From: Streptomyces sp. P3
GTDB lineage: Bacteria > Actinomycetota > Actinomycetes > Streptomycetales > Streptomycetaceae
Direction: 5' to 3'
Assembly (NCBI RefSeq): GCF_003032475.1
Contig: NZ_CP028369.1
Location: 4,836,001 to 4,900,000 of the forward strand
Length of the DNA: 64,000 nucleotides
The notes beneath the pieces are model-generated. The model did not search any database and had not been told where the DNA came from. It worked only from the letters and a program-made list of their open reading frames with translations. Positions within the stretch are counted from its first letter, which is position 1, and each line of letters opens with the position of its first letter. This document shows, in pieces, positions 22,085-34,500 of the stretch. The translations under genes were made by a program, and so were the position numbers.

Positions 22085-22557
22085 GCGGTCCCATGCGCAA
22101 GGGCCGTCGACTCGCGATCGACGTAGGGGACGCCCGGATCGGGGTCGCCTCGTGCGACCCCGACGGGATCCTCGCCACTCCGGTGGAGACGGTCCCCGGC
22201 CGGGACCTGCCGGCGGCCTACCGGAGGCTCGGACAACTGGTCGAGGAGTACGAGCCGATCGAGATCGTGGTGGGTCTTCCTCGTTCCCTCAAGGGGGGCG
22301 AGGGCCCGGCCGCGGTCAAGGTGCGCGGTTTCGCACAGGAACTGGCGAACAAAATCGCGCCCGTATCCGTACGTCTGGTGGACGAGCGGATGACGACCGT
22401 GACGGCCAGTCAGGGACTGCGGGCATCGGGGGTGAGGTCGAAGAAGGGCAGATCGGTCATCGACCAGGCAGCCGCTGTGATCATTCTTCAGCAGGCGCTG
22501 GAATCCGAACGGGTGTCAGGTAAAGCACCGGGCGAGGGCGTCGAAGTGGTCATCTGA
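22081..22557 (+). CDS. ruvX: Putative pre-16S rRNA nuclease / Holliday junction resolvase-like YqgF (RuvX)
   Basis: RNase H-fold protein; the E. coli homologue trims the 16S rRNA 5' end. The 158-aa product has the [14 protein letters not shown] motif, the GLPRSLKG loop and the [16 protein letters not shown] acidic motifs. GTG 22081 overlaps the alaS stop; an internal ATG (22093) in front of [11 protein letters not shown] is an alternative start. alaS-ruvX-mltG-aroE is conserved order in actinobacteria. Confidence 0.9.
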   Translation: MSGPMRKGRRLAIDVGDARIGVASCDPDGILATPVETVPGRDLPAAYRRLGQLVEEYEPIEIVVGLPRSLKGGEGPAAVKVRGFAQELANKIAPVSVRLVDERMTTVTASQGLRASGVRSKKGRSVIDQAAAVIILQQALESERVSGKAPGEGVEVVI

Positions 22558-22680
22558 TCGCGATACGGTAACGTTCCGCGCGATGCGGGGCTGTTCGAAC
22601 AGTCGCCGCACAGAGAGAGGCGGAACGGTGACGGGCTCGCGAAGGCTTCGTGTCCACCGCCTCGCGGCTCTAGGGGATCG

Positions 22681-24486
22681 ATGACTGAGTATGGCCGGGG
22701 CCCCGGCTCCGAACCGTGGCATCCGGAGGACCCGTTGTACGGGGACGGCGGATGGGAAGGGCAGCAGGCCCAGCCGGGTCATCAGCCTGCCTACGGCGGC
22801 CAGCAGCACCCCCACTACCCGCAGGGTCAGCAGCCGCAGGGGTACCAGTCGCAGCCCCAGGGGTACGGCGACTGGGGCCAGGGCCAGGGACAGGCGCAGC
22901 AGTACGACCCGCAGTACCAGGGCTACGACCAGCAGCAGTACACGGGTCAGGACCAGCAGTACGCCCAGCAGGACCAGCAGCAGTACGGCCACCAGAACCA
23001 GCAGCCCTATCACGAGGGGTACCAGGAGGGCGGCTGGGACGGCACGGGCACCCACGCCCACGTCCCGTACGCGGCCGACCCCGGCGATCCCTACGGTCAG
23101 CAGGCCGCGGCCTACGGTGCCCAGCAGCCCGACTTCTACGGCACCCCGGACGCGTATCCGCCGCCGGAGCCGCCCAACCGGCGGCAGGCGCCGGAGCCCG
23201 AACCGGAGGCGGCCACGCCGGAACCGGAGCCCGGGCAGAAGACCGACTGGGATCCCGGTCCCGACCAGGGCGAGCACGCCTTCTTCGCGGGCGGCGCGGG
23301 CCAGGACGACGAGAACGAGGACGACGGCGACGAACCGGAGGGGCGCGGGGAACGGCGGGGACGCGGCGGGAAAGGCGCCAAGGGGCCGAAAGGGGCCAAG
23401 GGCAAGAAGAGCCGTAACGGCTTCGCCTGCCTGATCGTCGTCCTGGTGTTCACCGGCGGTCTCGGCGGAGTGGCCTACTTCGGCTACCAGTTCTACCAGA
23501 ATCGTTACGGCGCGGCCCCGGACTTCGCGGGCGACGGCTCCGGCACTGCCGTGACCGTCGAGATTCCCAAAGGCGCGGGCGGATACGACATCGGCCGCAT
23601 TCTGAAAGCGGCGGGCGTCGTGGAGAGCGTCGACGCCTTCGTCTCGGCGCAACAGGGGAATCCCAAGGGGAAAACGATTCAGGACGGCGTCTACACGTTG
23701 CAGAAACGTATGTCTGCGGCGAGTGCGGTCGAACTGCTGCTCAGTCCGAAGAGCCGTAGCAACCTCGTGATCGCCGAGGGGCTGCGCAACTCCGCGGTCT
23801 ACGCCCTGATCGACAAACGTCTCGACGTGGCGGCGGGGACCACCGCGGGGGTCGCCAAGAAGTCGTACAAGACGCTCGGCCTGCCCGCCTGGGCGCTCAA
23901 CCGGCCCGATCTGAAGGACCCGCTGGAAGGATTCCTCTATCCGTCCAGCTACGCGGTCTCCAAGGGGCAGAAGCCCGATGCCGTCCTGAAGAAGATGGTC
24001 ACCCGGGCCGCCGAGAAGTACGAGCAGTTCGACCTGGCCAAGAAGGCCTCCGCGGTGGGCCTCGACGGTCCGTGGGAACTGCTCACCGTGGCGAGCCTGG
24101 TGCAGGCGGAGGGCACGAGTCACGACGACTTCCGCAAAATGGCCGAGGTGGTCTACAACCGCCTCAAGCCCGGAAACCCGCAGACCTACGGCGCGCTGGA
24201 GTTCGACTCCACGTACAACTACGTGAAGAACCAGAGCAAGATCGACCTGACGATCGCCGAATTGCGTAATTACGACAACCCGTACAACACGTATCACGAG
24301 AAGGGCCTGCCTCCGGGCCCCATCGACAATCCCGGTGACGACGCGCTGAAGGGTGCGCTCAACCCGACGCACGACGGCTGGTACTACTTCCTCTCGACGG
24401 ACGGCAAGAGCAGCAAGTTCACGAAGACGCTCGCCGAGCACGAGAAGCTGGTCAAGGCGTGGAATGCGAGCAAGGGCAAGAGCTGA
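22681..24486 (+). CDS. mltG: Endolytic murein transglycosylase MltG (YceG family)
   Basis: Cuts nascent glycan strands and is thought to terminate peptidoglycan polymerisation. The 601-aa protein has a long Gln/Tyr/Gly-rich, then Pro/Glu-rich cytoplasmic N-terminus (1-240), one membrane helix (about 246-268) and an extracytoplasmic YceG domain with the presumed catalytic Glu at E477 (VQAEGTSH). The long low-complexity N-terminus is absent from E. coli MltG. A weak promoter (TCGAAG-17-TACGGT, ending 22569) lies in the 123-bp gap. A perfect palindrome, CTGTTCGAACAG, is at 22591-22602. Confidence 0.93.
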   Translation: MTEYGRGPGSEPWHPEDPLYGDGGWEGQQAQPGHQPAYGGQQHPHYPQGQQPQGYQSQPQGYGDWGQGQGQAQQYDPQYQGYDQQQYTGQDQQYAQQDQQQYGHQNQQPYHEGYQEGGWDGTGTHAHVPYAADPGDPYGQQAAAYGAQQPDFYGTPDAYPPPEPPNRRQAPEPEPEAATPEPEPGQKTDWDPGPDQGEHAFFAGGAGQDDENEDDGDEPEGRGERRGRGGKGAKGPKGAKGKKSRNGFACLIVVLVFTGGLGGVAYFGYQFYQNRYGAAPDFAGDGSGTAVTVEIPKGAGGYDIGRILKAAGVVESVDAFVSAQQGNPKGKTIQDGVYTLQKRMSAASAVELLLSPKSRSNLVIAEGLRNSAVYALIDKRLDVAAGTTAGVAKKSYKTLGLPAWALNRPDLKDPLEGFLYPSSYAVSKGQKPDAVLKKMVTRAAEKYEQFDLAKKASAVGLDGPWELLTVASLVQAEGTSHDDFRKMAEVVYNRLKPGNPQTYGALEFDSTYNYVKNQSKIDLTIAELRNYDNPYNTYHEKGLPPGPIDNPGDDALKGALNPTHDGWYYFLSTDGKSSKFTKTLAEHEKLVKAWNASKGKS

Positions 24487-24607
24487 CGTCCCTTCCGGGT
24501 ACGCGCAGGGTTCGACGACATGACAACGGCGGGCGTCGGGCGGGTGGTCGGCTGCTCTCGCCACCCGTCCGGGGCGGTGCGCCGTGAAGGCTCAAGGACT
24601 GGTTTCC

Positions 24608-25462
24608 ATGGCAGCAGCAAAAGCAACCGACGCCCGCCGGGCCGCGGTGCTCGGCAGCCCCATCGCCCACTCCCTCTCCCCGGCGCTGCACCGCGCCGCG
24701 TACGAGGCGCTGGAGCTGACCGGCTGGACGTACGACCGCTTCGACGTCGACGAGGAGGCTCTGCCCGCCTTCGTCGACGCACTCGGCCCCGAGTGGGCCG
24801 GGCTCTCGCTGACCATGCCGCTGAAGCGGGCGGTCATCCCGCTGCTCGACGAGATCACCGAGACGGCGGCCTCCGTCGAGGCGGTCAACACCCTCGTCCT
24901 CACCGAGGACGGCCGCCGGGTCGGCGACAACACCGACATCCCCGGCATGGTCGCGGCCCTGCACGAGCGCGGCGTGGAGCAGGTCGACTCGGCCGCGGTC
25001 CTCGGCGCGGGCGCCACCGCGTCGTCCGCGCTGGCCGCCCTGTCCCGGGTCTGCACCGGCGAGATCGTCGCCTACGTCCGCAGCGAGGCCCGCGCCGCCG
25101 AGATGCGGCAGTGGGGCGCACGGCTCGACGTCGACGTCCGGATCGCCGACTGGGCGGACGCCGCCGACGCCCTGCGCTTCCCGCTGGTCGTCGCGACCAC
25201 CCCGGCCGGGGCCACCGACGCCCTGGCGGCTTCGGTGCCCGAACGCCCGGCCACCCTCTTCGACGTGCTCTACGACCCCTGGCCGACCGAGCTGGCCGCC
25301 CGCTGGTCCATGTTCGGCGGCGCCGTCGTCAGCGGCCTCGACCTGCTCGTGCACCAGGCCGTGCTCCAGGTGGAGCAGATGACCGGCCGGGCGCCGGCGC
25401 CCGTGGAGGTCATGCGTACGGCCGGTGAACACGCGCTGAGCGCCCGGCGGCAGTCGCCCTGA
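24608..25462 (+). CDS. aroE: Shikimate dehydrogenase
   Basis: Reduces 3-dehydroshikimate to shikimate with NADPH. The 284-aa protein has the substrate-binding SPIAHSLSPALH motif, catalytic Lys and Asp (SLTMPLKR, GDNTDIPG) and a Rossmann motif (VLGAGATASSAL). The frame opens at GTG 24584, but ATG 24608 has AAGGA about 10 nt upstream and is preferred. It leads towards aroCKB, though a 265-bp gap separates it from aroC. Confidence 0.92.
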   Translation: MAAAKATDARRAAVLGSPIAHSLSPALHRAAYEALELTGWTYDRFDVDEEALPAFVDALGPEWAGLSLTMPLKRAVIPLLDEITETAASVEAVNTLVLTEDGRRVGDNTDIPGMVAALHERGVEQVDSAAVLGAGATASSALAALSRVCTGEIVAYVRSEARAAEMRQWGARLDVDVRIADWADAADALRFPLVVATTPAGATDALAASVPERPATLFDVLYDPWPTELAARWSMFGGAVVSGLDLLVHQAVLQVEQMTGRAPAPVEVMRTAGEHALSARRQSP

Positions 25463-25727
25463 CCGGCTCGGCCCGTCCACGCGGTCCGTGCCGGTGACGC
25501 CTCGCGGCAGGCCGCGCGCCGACGCCGCCCGACGTCCTGTCCCGCAGCGCGCTCGACCGCCGCGACGCCGTCCCGTCCGGTTGGTGGACCGACGGCCGGG
25601 TCCGCGCCCCGGACGTGGGAGGATCGAAGACGGCGGGCCAGGGCCGCGCACCCGGTCACGCCGACGACGTACGCGACGGACGCGCGTGCGCAGAGCAGTA
25701 CCAGGGCGCGAGCACTGAGGAGCATCG

Positions 25728-28515
<2,788 letters not shown>

Positions 28516-28734
28516 GACCGCCGGACGGCCGGGTAGGTCCGCCCGGATCCGCTTCCGCCCGATTCGCCGTCCACACCGGGCACTTCGGACCGTCCCCGGC
28601 CGTTCACCGAACGACAGCCGGGGGCGATACCGTTCGGAAGGGCATCTCCCACGCCCTTTAGGCTGTGGGGAGAACCGGGGGTCCGCGCCCCCACGACCAG
28701 CGCCCATTGCCTGTACGAGACGGAGTGGCACCGG

Positions 28735-29616
28735 ATGCAGCACGCAGTGGGTTCTCCGCTGCCGCCGCCCCACCAGCCGGGGCACGGTCCGGCCGCTGGC
28801 TGGCCGCCGGCCGCACATCACCCGGGACCGCACCAGCCGGGCAGTGCCCATCCACCGCAGCCCGGTCACCCCGGGGTCCCCTCGGGCCCGGTCCCGCCGG
28901 CCCCCCGGCCGCCGGTGCCGCCCGTGCCGCACCCGCCCGCCCCGCAGCACGCCCCGGCACCGCCGGCCCCCGACGTCACCGGGCATGTGCCGCTGCCCCC
29001 GGGTGGACCGGTACCCATGCCCAGCGCGCCACCCGCTCCGATCGTCCCCGACCCTTCGGCGACCACCCTCGCGGTGCTGCTGATCGGTCCGGCCGGCGCC
29101 GGCAAGACCAGCGTCGCCAAGTTCTGGGCCGATCACCGCCGGGTGCCGACCGCCCACGTCAGCCTCGACGACGTGCGCGAATGGGTCCGCTCGGGCTTCG
29201 CCGACCCGCAGTCCGGGTGGAACGACCACTCCGAGGCCCAGTACCGCCTGGCCCGCCGCACCTGCGGCTTCGCCGCGCGCAATTTCCTGGCCAACGGCAT
29301 CTCGTGCATCCTGGACGACGCGATCTTCCCCGACCGCCCGGCCGTCGGCCTCGGAGGCTGGAAGCGGCATGTGGGCCCCGGCCTGCTGCCCGTCGTCCTG
29401 CTGCCCGGTCTGGAAGTCGTCCTGGAGCGCAACGCCGAGCGCTCCGGGAACCGCCGCCTCACCGACGAGGAGGTGGCCCGGATCCACGGCCGCATGGCCG
29501 GCTGGTACGGCTCCGGCCTCCCGATCATCGACAACTCCCAGCTGGACGTCCCCACCACGGCGAGGGTCCTGGACGACGTCCTGGCGCGGGCGATCGCCAG
29601 CCCGCCGAAGTGGTAG
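28735..29616 (+). CDS. Proline-rich P-loop ATP-binding protein
   Basis: The 293-aa protein begins with about 105 residues almost entirely of Pro, Gly, His and Ala, followed by a P-loop kinase-like domain (AAA_33 type) with GPAGAGKT at 118-125 and a DDVREWVRSG segment typical of small-molecule or nucleic-acid kinases. The substrate is unknown. It is conserved between aroB and the M24 gene in streptomycetes. TAGGCT at 28659-28664 may be its -10. Confidence 0.7.
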   Translation: MQHAVGSPLPPPHQPGHGPAAGWPPAAHHPGPHQPGSAHPPQPGHPGVPSGPVPPAPRPPVPPVPHPPAPQHAPAPPAPDVTGHVPLPPGGPVPMPSAPPAPIVPDPSATTLAVLLIGPAGAGKTSVAKFWADHRRVPTAHVSLDDVREWVRSGFADPQSGWNDHSEAQYRLARRTCGFAARNFLANGISCILDDAIFPDRPAVGLGGWKRHVGPGLLPVVLLPGLEVVLERNAERSGNRRLTDEEVARIHGRMAGWYGSGLPIIDNSQLDVPTTARVLDDVLARAIASPPKW

Positions 29617-29694
29617 CGGACCGGGCACAGGGCCGCTGAGGGGCGTCCCGTCCCCCGAACGCCTCTCCAACCGGCGTGATCCGGCCGACGCTCC

Positions 29695-29709
29695 TAGGCT
29701 CGACTCATG
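29695..29709 (+). promoter_or_regulatory. Leaderless-type promoter of the M24 gene
   Basis: TAGGCT (29695-29700), 6 nt, then the ATG at 29707. No ribosome binding site precedes the ATG. Confidence 0.6.
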
Positions 29710-30813
29710 TCAGAGGTCTACGCGTCCCGCCGAACCCGCCTGCGCGAGCGCTGCAACGCGGCCGGAAGCGCGGCTGCGCTCGTCTCCCGCCCGGCCAATG
29801 TGAGGTACCTCGCGGGCGCCGCCCCGCGGGGCGCCGTCCTGCTGCTCGGCCGGACCGAGGATCTCCTCGTCTGCTCCGGGCCGCCCGAGGACCGCCCGGG
29901 TGAGGGCCGGCCGGACGAGTCGCTGCGGGTCCACGGCCTGCCCCACGCCGGCGGGGATCCGGCGGTGGCCGCCGCCGACCTGCTCACGGCCCAGGGCGGC
30001 GACTCCCTGGCGCTCGAGGAACATCACCTGACGGTGGTCCGCCACCGCGAGCTGCGCTCCGTGGCGCCCCGGTTGCGCCTCGCCGACCTGGGCTGCGCGG
30101 TCGAACAGCTCAGAGTGGTGAAGGACGAGGAGGAGATCTCCTGTCTGCGGATCGGCGCCGAGATCGCCGACCAGGCGCTGGGGGAGCTGCTGGAGTCGAT
30201 CCTGGTCGGGCGCACCGAGCGCCACCTCGCCCTCGAACTGGAACGGCGCCTCGTCGACCACGGAGCCGACGGGCCGGCCTTCTTCACCTCCGTCGCCACC
30301 GGACCGCACTCCGGACGCCGCGGCCACCGGCCCACCGACCGACGCGTCGAGGAGGGCGACTTCCTCTCGGTCTGCCTGGGCGCGGCCTACCGCGGCTACC
30401 GCTGCGAGATCGGCCGCACCTTCGTGATCGGCACGTCCCCCGCCGGCTGGCAGATCGAGCTGTACGACCTCGTCTTCGCCGCTCAGCGGGCCGGACGGGA
30501 GTCCCTGGCGCCGGGCGTCGCCTGCCGTGACGTGGACCGGGCGGCACGCCAGATCCTGGACTCCGCGGGGTATGCCGAAGGCCTTCCGGCGCTCACCGGG
30601 CACGGAGTCGGACTGGAAATCGAAGAGGACCCGCAGTTGACCCCCGCGGCCATGGGTAAACTGGACGCTTGCGTGCCGGTCACCGTCGAACCCGGGGTAC
30701 ACCTCCCGGGCCGGGGCGGCGTCCGGATCGATGACACGCTCGTCGTACGCCCCGAGGCGGACGGCGGACCCGAGCTACTCACCATCACGACCAAGGAGCT
30801 GCTCGCGCTGTAG
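29707..30813 (+). CDS. M24 (aminopeptidase P/prolidase) family protein with altered metal ligands
   Basis: The 368-aa protein has a creatinase-type N-terminal domain and a pita-bread M24 domain (from about residue 150). H299 ([11 protein letters not shown]) and E328 (VTVEPG) are kept, but the first metal Asp is C223 (FLSVCLGA), the second is E234 (CEIGRTF) and the last Glu is D342 (RIDDT). Canonical M24 enzymes use D, D, H, E, E. It may be a divergent peptidase or a pseudo-enzyme. It lies directly upstream of efp, where Xaa-Pro peptidases are common. Confidence 0.8.
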   Translation: MSEVYASRRTRLRERCNAAGSAAALVSRPANVRYLAGAAPRGAVLLLGRTEDLLVCSGPPEDRPGEGRPDESLRVHGLPHAGGDPAVAAADLLTAQGGDSLALEEHHLTVVRHRELRSVAPRLRLADLGCAVEQLRVVKDEEEISCLRIGAEIADQALGELLESILVGRTERHLALELERRLVDHGADGPAFFTSVATGPHSGRRGHRPTDRRVEEGDFLSVCLGAAYRGYRCEIGRTFVIGTSPAGWQIELYDLVFAAQRAGRESLAPGVACRDVDRAARQILDSAGYAEGLPALTGHGVGLEIEEDPQLTPAAMGKLDACVPVTVEPGVHLPGRGGVRIDDTLVVRPEADGGPELLTITTKELLAL

Positions 30814-30859
30814 GAGTGCGTGCCCCGGGGTCGTCGTCAGTCCAGGAGATTCCGCAACC

Positions 30860-31426
30860 GTGGCTTCCACGAACGACCTCAAGAACGGCCTGGTGCTCAA
30901 GCTGGAAGGCGGGCAGCTCTGGTCCGTCGTCGAGTTCCAGCACGTCAAGCCCGGCAAGGGCCCCGCATTCGTGCGCACCAAGCTCAAGAACGTGCTTTCC
31001 GGCAAGGTCGTCGACAAGACGTTCAACGCCGGCGTCAAGGTCGAGACCGCCACTGTCGACAAGCGCGACATGCAGTTCTCGTACATGGACGGCGAGTACT
31101 TCGTCTTCATGGACATGGAGACCTACGACCAGCTCATGGTCGACCGCAAGGCCGTCGGAGACGCGGCCAACTTCCTGATCGAGGGCTTCACGGCCACCGT
31201 CGCGCAGCACGAGGGCGAGGTGCTCTTCGTGGAGCTGCCGGCCGCCGTCGAGCTCGTGGTGCAGGAGACCGAGCCGGGCCTGCAGGGCGACCGCTCCACC
31301 GGCGGCACCAAGCCCGCCACCCTGGAGACCGGTCACCAGATCCAGGTCCCGCTCTTCATCACCACCGGTGAGAAGATCAAGGTCGACACCCGCACCAGCG
31401 ACTACCTCGGCCGGGTGAACAGCTAA
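30860..31426 (+). CDS. efp: Translation elongation factor P
   Basis: Relieves ribosome stalling at polyproline stretches. The 188-aa protein has the three-domain length and a tip loop [10 protein letters not shown] with a palindromic PGKGP around K33, the actinobacterial subtype reported to work without lysine modification. GTG 30860 with AGGAGA upstream; an open frame extends further upstream but lacks family similarity. nusB follows after 2 bp. Confidence 0.96.
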   Translation: MASTNDLKNGLVLKLEGGQLWSVVEFQHVKPGKGPAFVRTKLKNVLSGKVVDKTFNAGVKVETATVDKRDMQFSYMDGEYFVFMDMETYDQLMVDRKAVGDAANFLIEGFTATVAQHEGEVLFVELPAAVELVVQETEPGLQGDRSTGGTKPATLETGHQIQVPLFITTGEKIKVDTRTSDYLGRVNS

Positions 31427-31428
31427 CC

Positions 31429-31863
31429 GTGGCTGCCCGCAACACGGCCCGCAAGCGCGCCTTCCAGATCCTCTTCGAGGGCGACCAGCGCGGAGTCGAC
31501 GTCCTGACGGTCCTCGCGGACTGGATCCGGCTCTCCCGGGCCGACACCCGGCAGCCGCCGGTCAGCGAGTACACCATGCAGCTGGTCGAGGGCTACGCGG
31601 AGCACGCGCGGCGCATCGACGAGCTGATCGCCCAGTACGCGGTCGGCTGGACGCTCGACCGGATGCCGGTCGTCGACCGCAACCTCCTGCGTCTCGGCGC
31701 CTACGAGCTCATCTGGGCCGACGAGACCCCGGACGCGGTCGTCCTCGACGAGGCGGTGCAGCTGGCGAAGGAGTTCTCCACGGACGAGTCGCCCTCGTTC
31801 GTCAACGGTCTGCTCGGCAGACTGAAGGAGCTCAAGCCGTCGCTGCGCCGGACCGGCGAATAG
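31429..31863 (+). CDS. nusB: Transcription antitermination factor NusB
   Basis: Binds boxA RNA with NusE (S10) in rRNA antitermination. The 144-aa all-helical protein begins AARNTARKRAFQILFEGDQRG and ends with the conserved IDEAVQLAK-type segment (VVLDEAVQLAKEFS) and SFVNGLLG. GTG start 2 bp after efp, so the two are co-expressed. Confidence 0.95.
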   Translation: MAARNTARKRAFQILFEGDQRGVDVLTVLADWIRLSRADTRQPPVSEYTMQLVEGYAEHARRIDELIAQYAVGWTLDRMPVVDRNLLRLGAYELIWADETPDAVVLDEAVQLAKEFSTDESPSFVNGLLGRLKELKPSLRRTGE

Positions 31864-31865
31864 GT

Positions 31866-31911
31866 CCACGGGCGCCCCGCGGGCCCCACGGGGCCTGCGG
31901 GGCGCCTGTGG
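31866..31911 (+). terminator. Strong hairpin directly after nusB
   Basis: A long GC stem runs from CCACGGGCGCCCCGC to GCGGGGCGCCTGTGG with few mismatches and a 3-nt loop, beginning 3 bp after the stop. Confidence 0.75.
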
Positions 31912-31962
31912 CTCGCCGCGCGGCCTCCCGCGTCCTCGCCGGGGGTCGCAGGGGTGCGCACA

Positions 31963-32002
31963 CGCCGGAGGGCCCACAGCGCAGGCTGTGGGCCCTCCGG
32001 CG
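31963..32002. terminator. Bidirectional terminator between nusB and bldD
   Basis: Perfect 18-bp stem: CGCCGGAGGGCCCACAGC (31963-31980) with its complement at 31985-32002, loop GCAG. Confidence 0.8.
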
Positions 32003-32018
32003 CGGTACGAACCAAGTC

Positions 32019-32052
32019 GGGGCGGCCGGAACCATCAGGTTCCGGCCACCCC
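32019..32052 (-). terminator. Terminator hairpin of bldD
   Basis: GGCCGGAACC (32024-32033) with GGTTCCGGCC (32038-32047), extended by GGGG/CCCC across one mismatch. It is 42 bp past the bldD stop. Confidence 0.65.
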
Positions 32053-32093
32053 GGCGGCACGTTTCTGCAGAGCTCTGTGGGCCCGCTGGGGCC

Positions 32094-32594
32094 TCAGCCC
32101 TCCTCGTGGGCGACCGCGCGCCGGGCGTCCGCGTCCAGCACGCCCCAGTTGATCAGCTGCTCGGTGAGGACCGAGGGCGACTGGTCGTAGATGACGGCGA
32201 GGGTGCGCAGGTCGTCCTGGCGGATCGACAGCACCTTGCCGTTGTAGTCACCGCGCTGGGACTGGATCGTGGCCGCGTAGCGCTGCAGCGGGCCGGCCTT
32301 CTCGACGGGCACGTGGGCCAGCCGCTCCAGGTCCAGGACCAGCTTCGGCGGGGGCTCGGCCGCTCCGCCCGGGGTGGTGCCCGGCAGTAGTTCCTGCACG
32401 GGAACGCCGTAGAAATCCGCCAGCTCGGCGAGACGCTGCACGGTCACGGCGCGGTCGCCGCGCTCGTACGAACCGACCACGACCGCCTTCCACCGTCCCT
32501 GGGACTTCTCCTCGACCCCGTGGAGGGAAAGGCCCTGCTGGGTGCGGATGGCCCGGAGCTTGGCCCCGAGCTGCTTGGCGTATTCGCTGGACAT
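32094..32594 (-). CDS. bldD: Developmental master regulator BldD
   Basis: Represses sporulation and development genes during vegetative growth when dimerised by tetrameric c-di-GMP. The 166-aa protein has an N-terminal HTH (LGAKLRAIRTQQGLSLHGVEEKS region, residues 8-65) and a C-terminal domain with the c-di-GMP signature RGD-X8-RQDD intact (R114-D116, R125-D128). GGGAG precedes the ATG. It is divergent from pyrR. The upstream region carries a clear promoter and a BldD-type operator, in line with known autoregulation. Confidence 0.97.
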   Translation of the reverse strand: MSSEYAKQLGAKLRAIRTQQGLSLHGVEEKSQGRWKAVVVGSYERGDRAVTVQRLAELADFYGVPVQELLPGTTPGGAAEPPPKLVLDLERLAHVPVEKAGPLQRYAATIQSQRGDYNGKVLSIRQDDLRTLAVIYDQSPSVLTEQLINWGVLDADARRAVAHEEG

Positions 32595-32637
32595 ATAGCT
32601 CCCGGCAATGGGTCGACGCGGCGCGAGCCGCGTGCTG

Positions 32638-32657
32638 GTAACTCACTGTGAGGTTAC
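32638..32657 (-). promoter_or_regulatory. BldD operator (autoregulatory inverted repeat)
   Basis: GTAACTCAC ... GTGAGGTTAC forms an imperfect palindrome containing the TCAC/GTGA half-sites of the BldD box. It overlaps the bldD -10 (AGGTTA on the + strand, 32651-32656). Confidence 0.7.
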
Positions 32658-32680
32658 GCAGCGTGATTCTTCTGCGTCAA
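32651..32680 (-). promoter_or_regulatory. bldD promoter
   Basis: Read on the minus strand: TTGACG (32680-32675), an 18-bp spacer, TAACCT (32656-32651). This is a near-consensus -35 with a plausible -10. Confidence 0.7.
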
Positions 32681-32763
32681 GCCGAATGGTCCACACCGAC
32701 TCTTCCGTGGTATCGATGGCCGACTGGGCCAAGAGGGTGATCAGGGGCGCCCCTCGGGCCTGG

Positions 32764-32769
32764 TACCGT
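32764..32769 (+). promoter_or_regulatory. Candidate -10 of the pyr operon
   Basis: TACCGT about 65 bp before pyrR, upstream of the PyrR-binding loop. The -35 is not convincing. Confidence 0.35.
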
Positions 32770-32785
32770 GGATGGCGCAAATCCG

Positions 32786-33419
<634 letters not shown>

Positions 33420-33515
33420 CACGCGCACGTGCGGCCCTTCGCCGCGCGTCGTGCAGCCGTGCCCCTGCACGCCCGTGATCTCCCCATGTCTGAACTGCCT
33501 TACGGAGCCTGACAG

Positions 33516-34496
33516 ATGCAGCGTCATCTCATCTCGGCCGCCGACCTCACCCGCGACGACGCCGTCCTGATCCTCGACACCGCCGAGGAGATGGCCCGGG
33601 TCGCCGACCGGCCCATCAAGAAACTGCCGACCCTGCGCGGCCGCACGATCGTCAACCTGTTCTTCGAGGACTCCACGCGCACGCGCATCTCCTTCGAGGC
33701 GGCCGAGAAGCGCCTCTCCGCGGACGTCATCAACTTCTCCGCCAAGGGATCGAGCGTCTCCAAGGGCGAGTCCCTGAAGGACACCGCGCAGACCCTGGAG
33801 GCGATGGGCGTCGACGCGGTCGTCATCCGGCACGGCGCCTCCGGCGCGCCCTACCGCCTGGCCACGTCGGGCTGGATCGACGCGGTCGTCGTCAACGCGG
33901 GGGACGGCACCCACCAGCACCCCACCCAGGCCCTCCTGGACGCCTTCACCATGCGCCGCCGACTGGTCGGCCGGGACGCCGGGATCGGCCAGGACCTCTC
34001 CGGCAGGCGCATCACGATCGTCGGCGACGTGCTGCACAGCCGGGTCGCCCGCTCCAACGTCGACCTGCTGCACACGCTCGGCGCCGAGGTCACCCTGGTC
34101 GCCCCGCCCACCCTGGTGCCGGTCGGCATCGAGACCTGGCCCTGCGAGGTGTCGTACGACCTCGACAGCACGCTGCCCAAGTCCGACGCGGTGATGATGC
34201 TGCGCGTGCAGCGCGAGCGGATGAACGCCGCGTTCTTCCCGACGGAGCGCGAGTACTCGCGGCGCTACGGCCTCGACGGCGACCGGATGGCGCGGATGCC
34301 CGAGCACGCGATCGTGATGCACCCCGGCCCGATGGTCCGCGGCATGGAGATCACCGCCGAGGTGGCCGACTCCGAGCGCTGCACCGTCGTCGAGCAGGTC
34401 GCCAACGGCGTGTCCATCCGGATGGCCGTCCTCTACCTGCTCCTGGGCGGCAACGAACCCGCCGTCAGCCACGCCCGTACCACCGAGGAGAAGTAA
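33516..34496 (+). CDS. pyrB: Aspartate carbamoyltransferase catalytic subunit
   Basis: Condenses carbamoyl phosphate with aspartate. The 326-aa protein has the carbamoyl-phosphate motif STRTR (53-57), the [12 protein letters not shown] motif and the PGP loop near the end (MHPGPMVRG). No regulatory PyrI subunit gene is present, as in other actinobacteria. 96 bp after pyrR; pyrC follows after 4 bp. Confidence 0.96.
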   Translation: MQRHLISAADLTRDDAVLILDTAEEMARVADRPIKKLPTLRGRTIVNLFFEDSTRTRISFEAAEKRLSADVINFSAKGSSVSKGESLKDTAQTLEAMGVDAVVIRHGASGAPYRLATSGWIDAVVVNAGDGTHQHPTQALLDAFTMRRRLVGRDAGIGQDLSGRRITIVGDVLHSRVARSNVDLLHTLGAEVTLVAPPTLVPVGIETWPCEVSYDLDSTLPKSDAVMMLRVQRERMNAAFFPTEREYSRRYGLDGDRMARMPEHAIVMHPGPMVRGMEITAEVADSERCTVVEQVANGVSIRMAVLYLLLGGNEPAVSHARTTEEK

Positions 34497-34500
34497 GCAC

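Noticed and set aside
22591..22602. CTGTTCGAACAG as a LexA/SOS box
   Set aside because: The LexA-type box needs GAAC-N4-GTTC orientation; here the halves are inverted (GTTC then GAAC).
28665..29639. Alternative + frame overlapping the proline-rich P-loop gene
   Set aside because: Arg/Pro-rich shadow frame; the overlapping frame contains a proper P-loop domain and a normal start.
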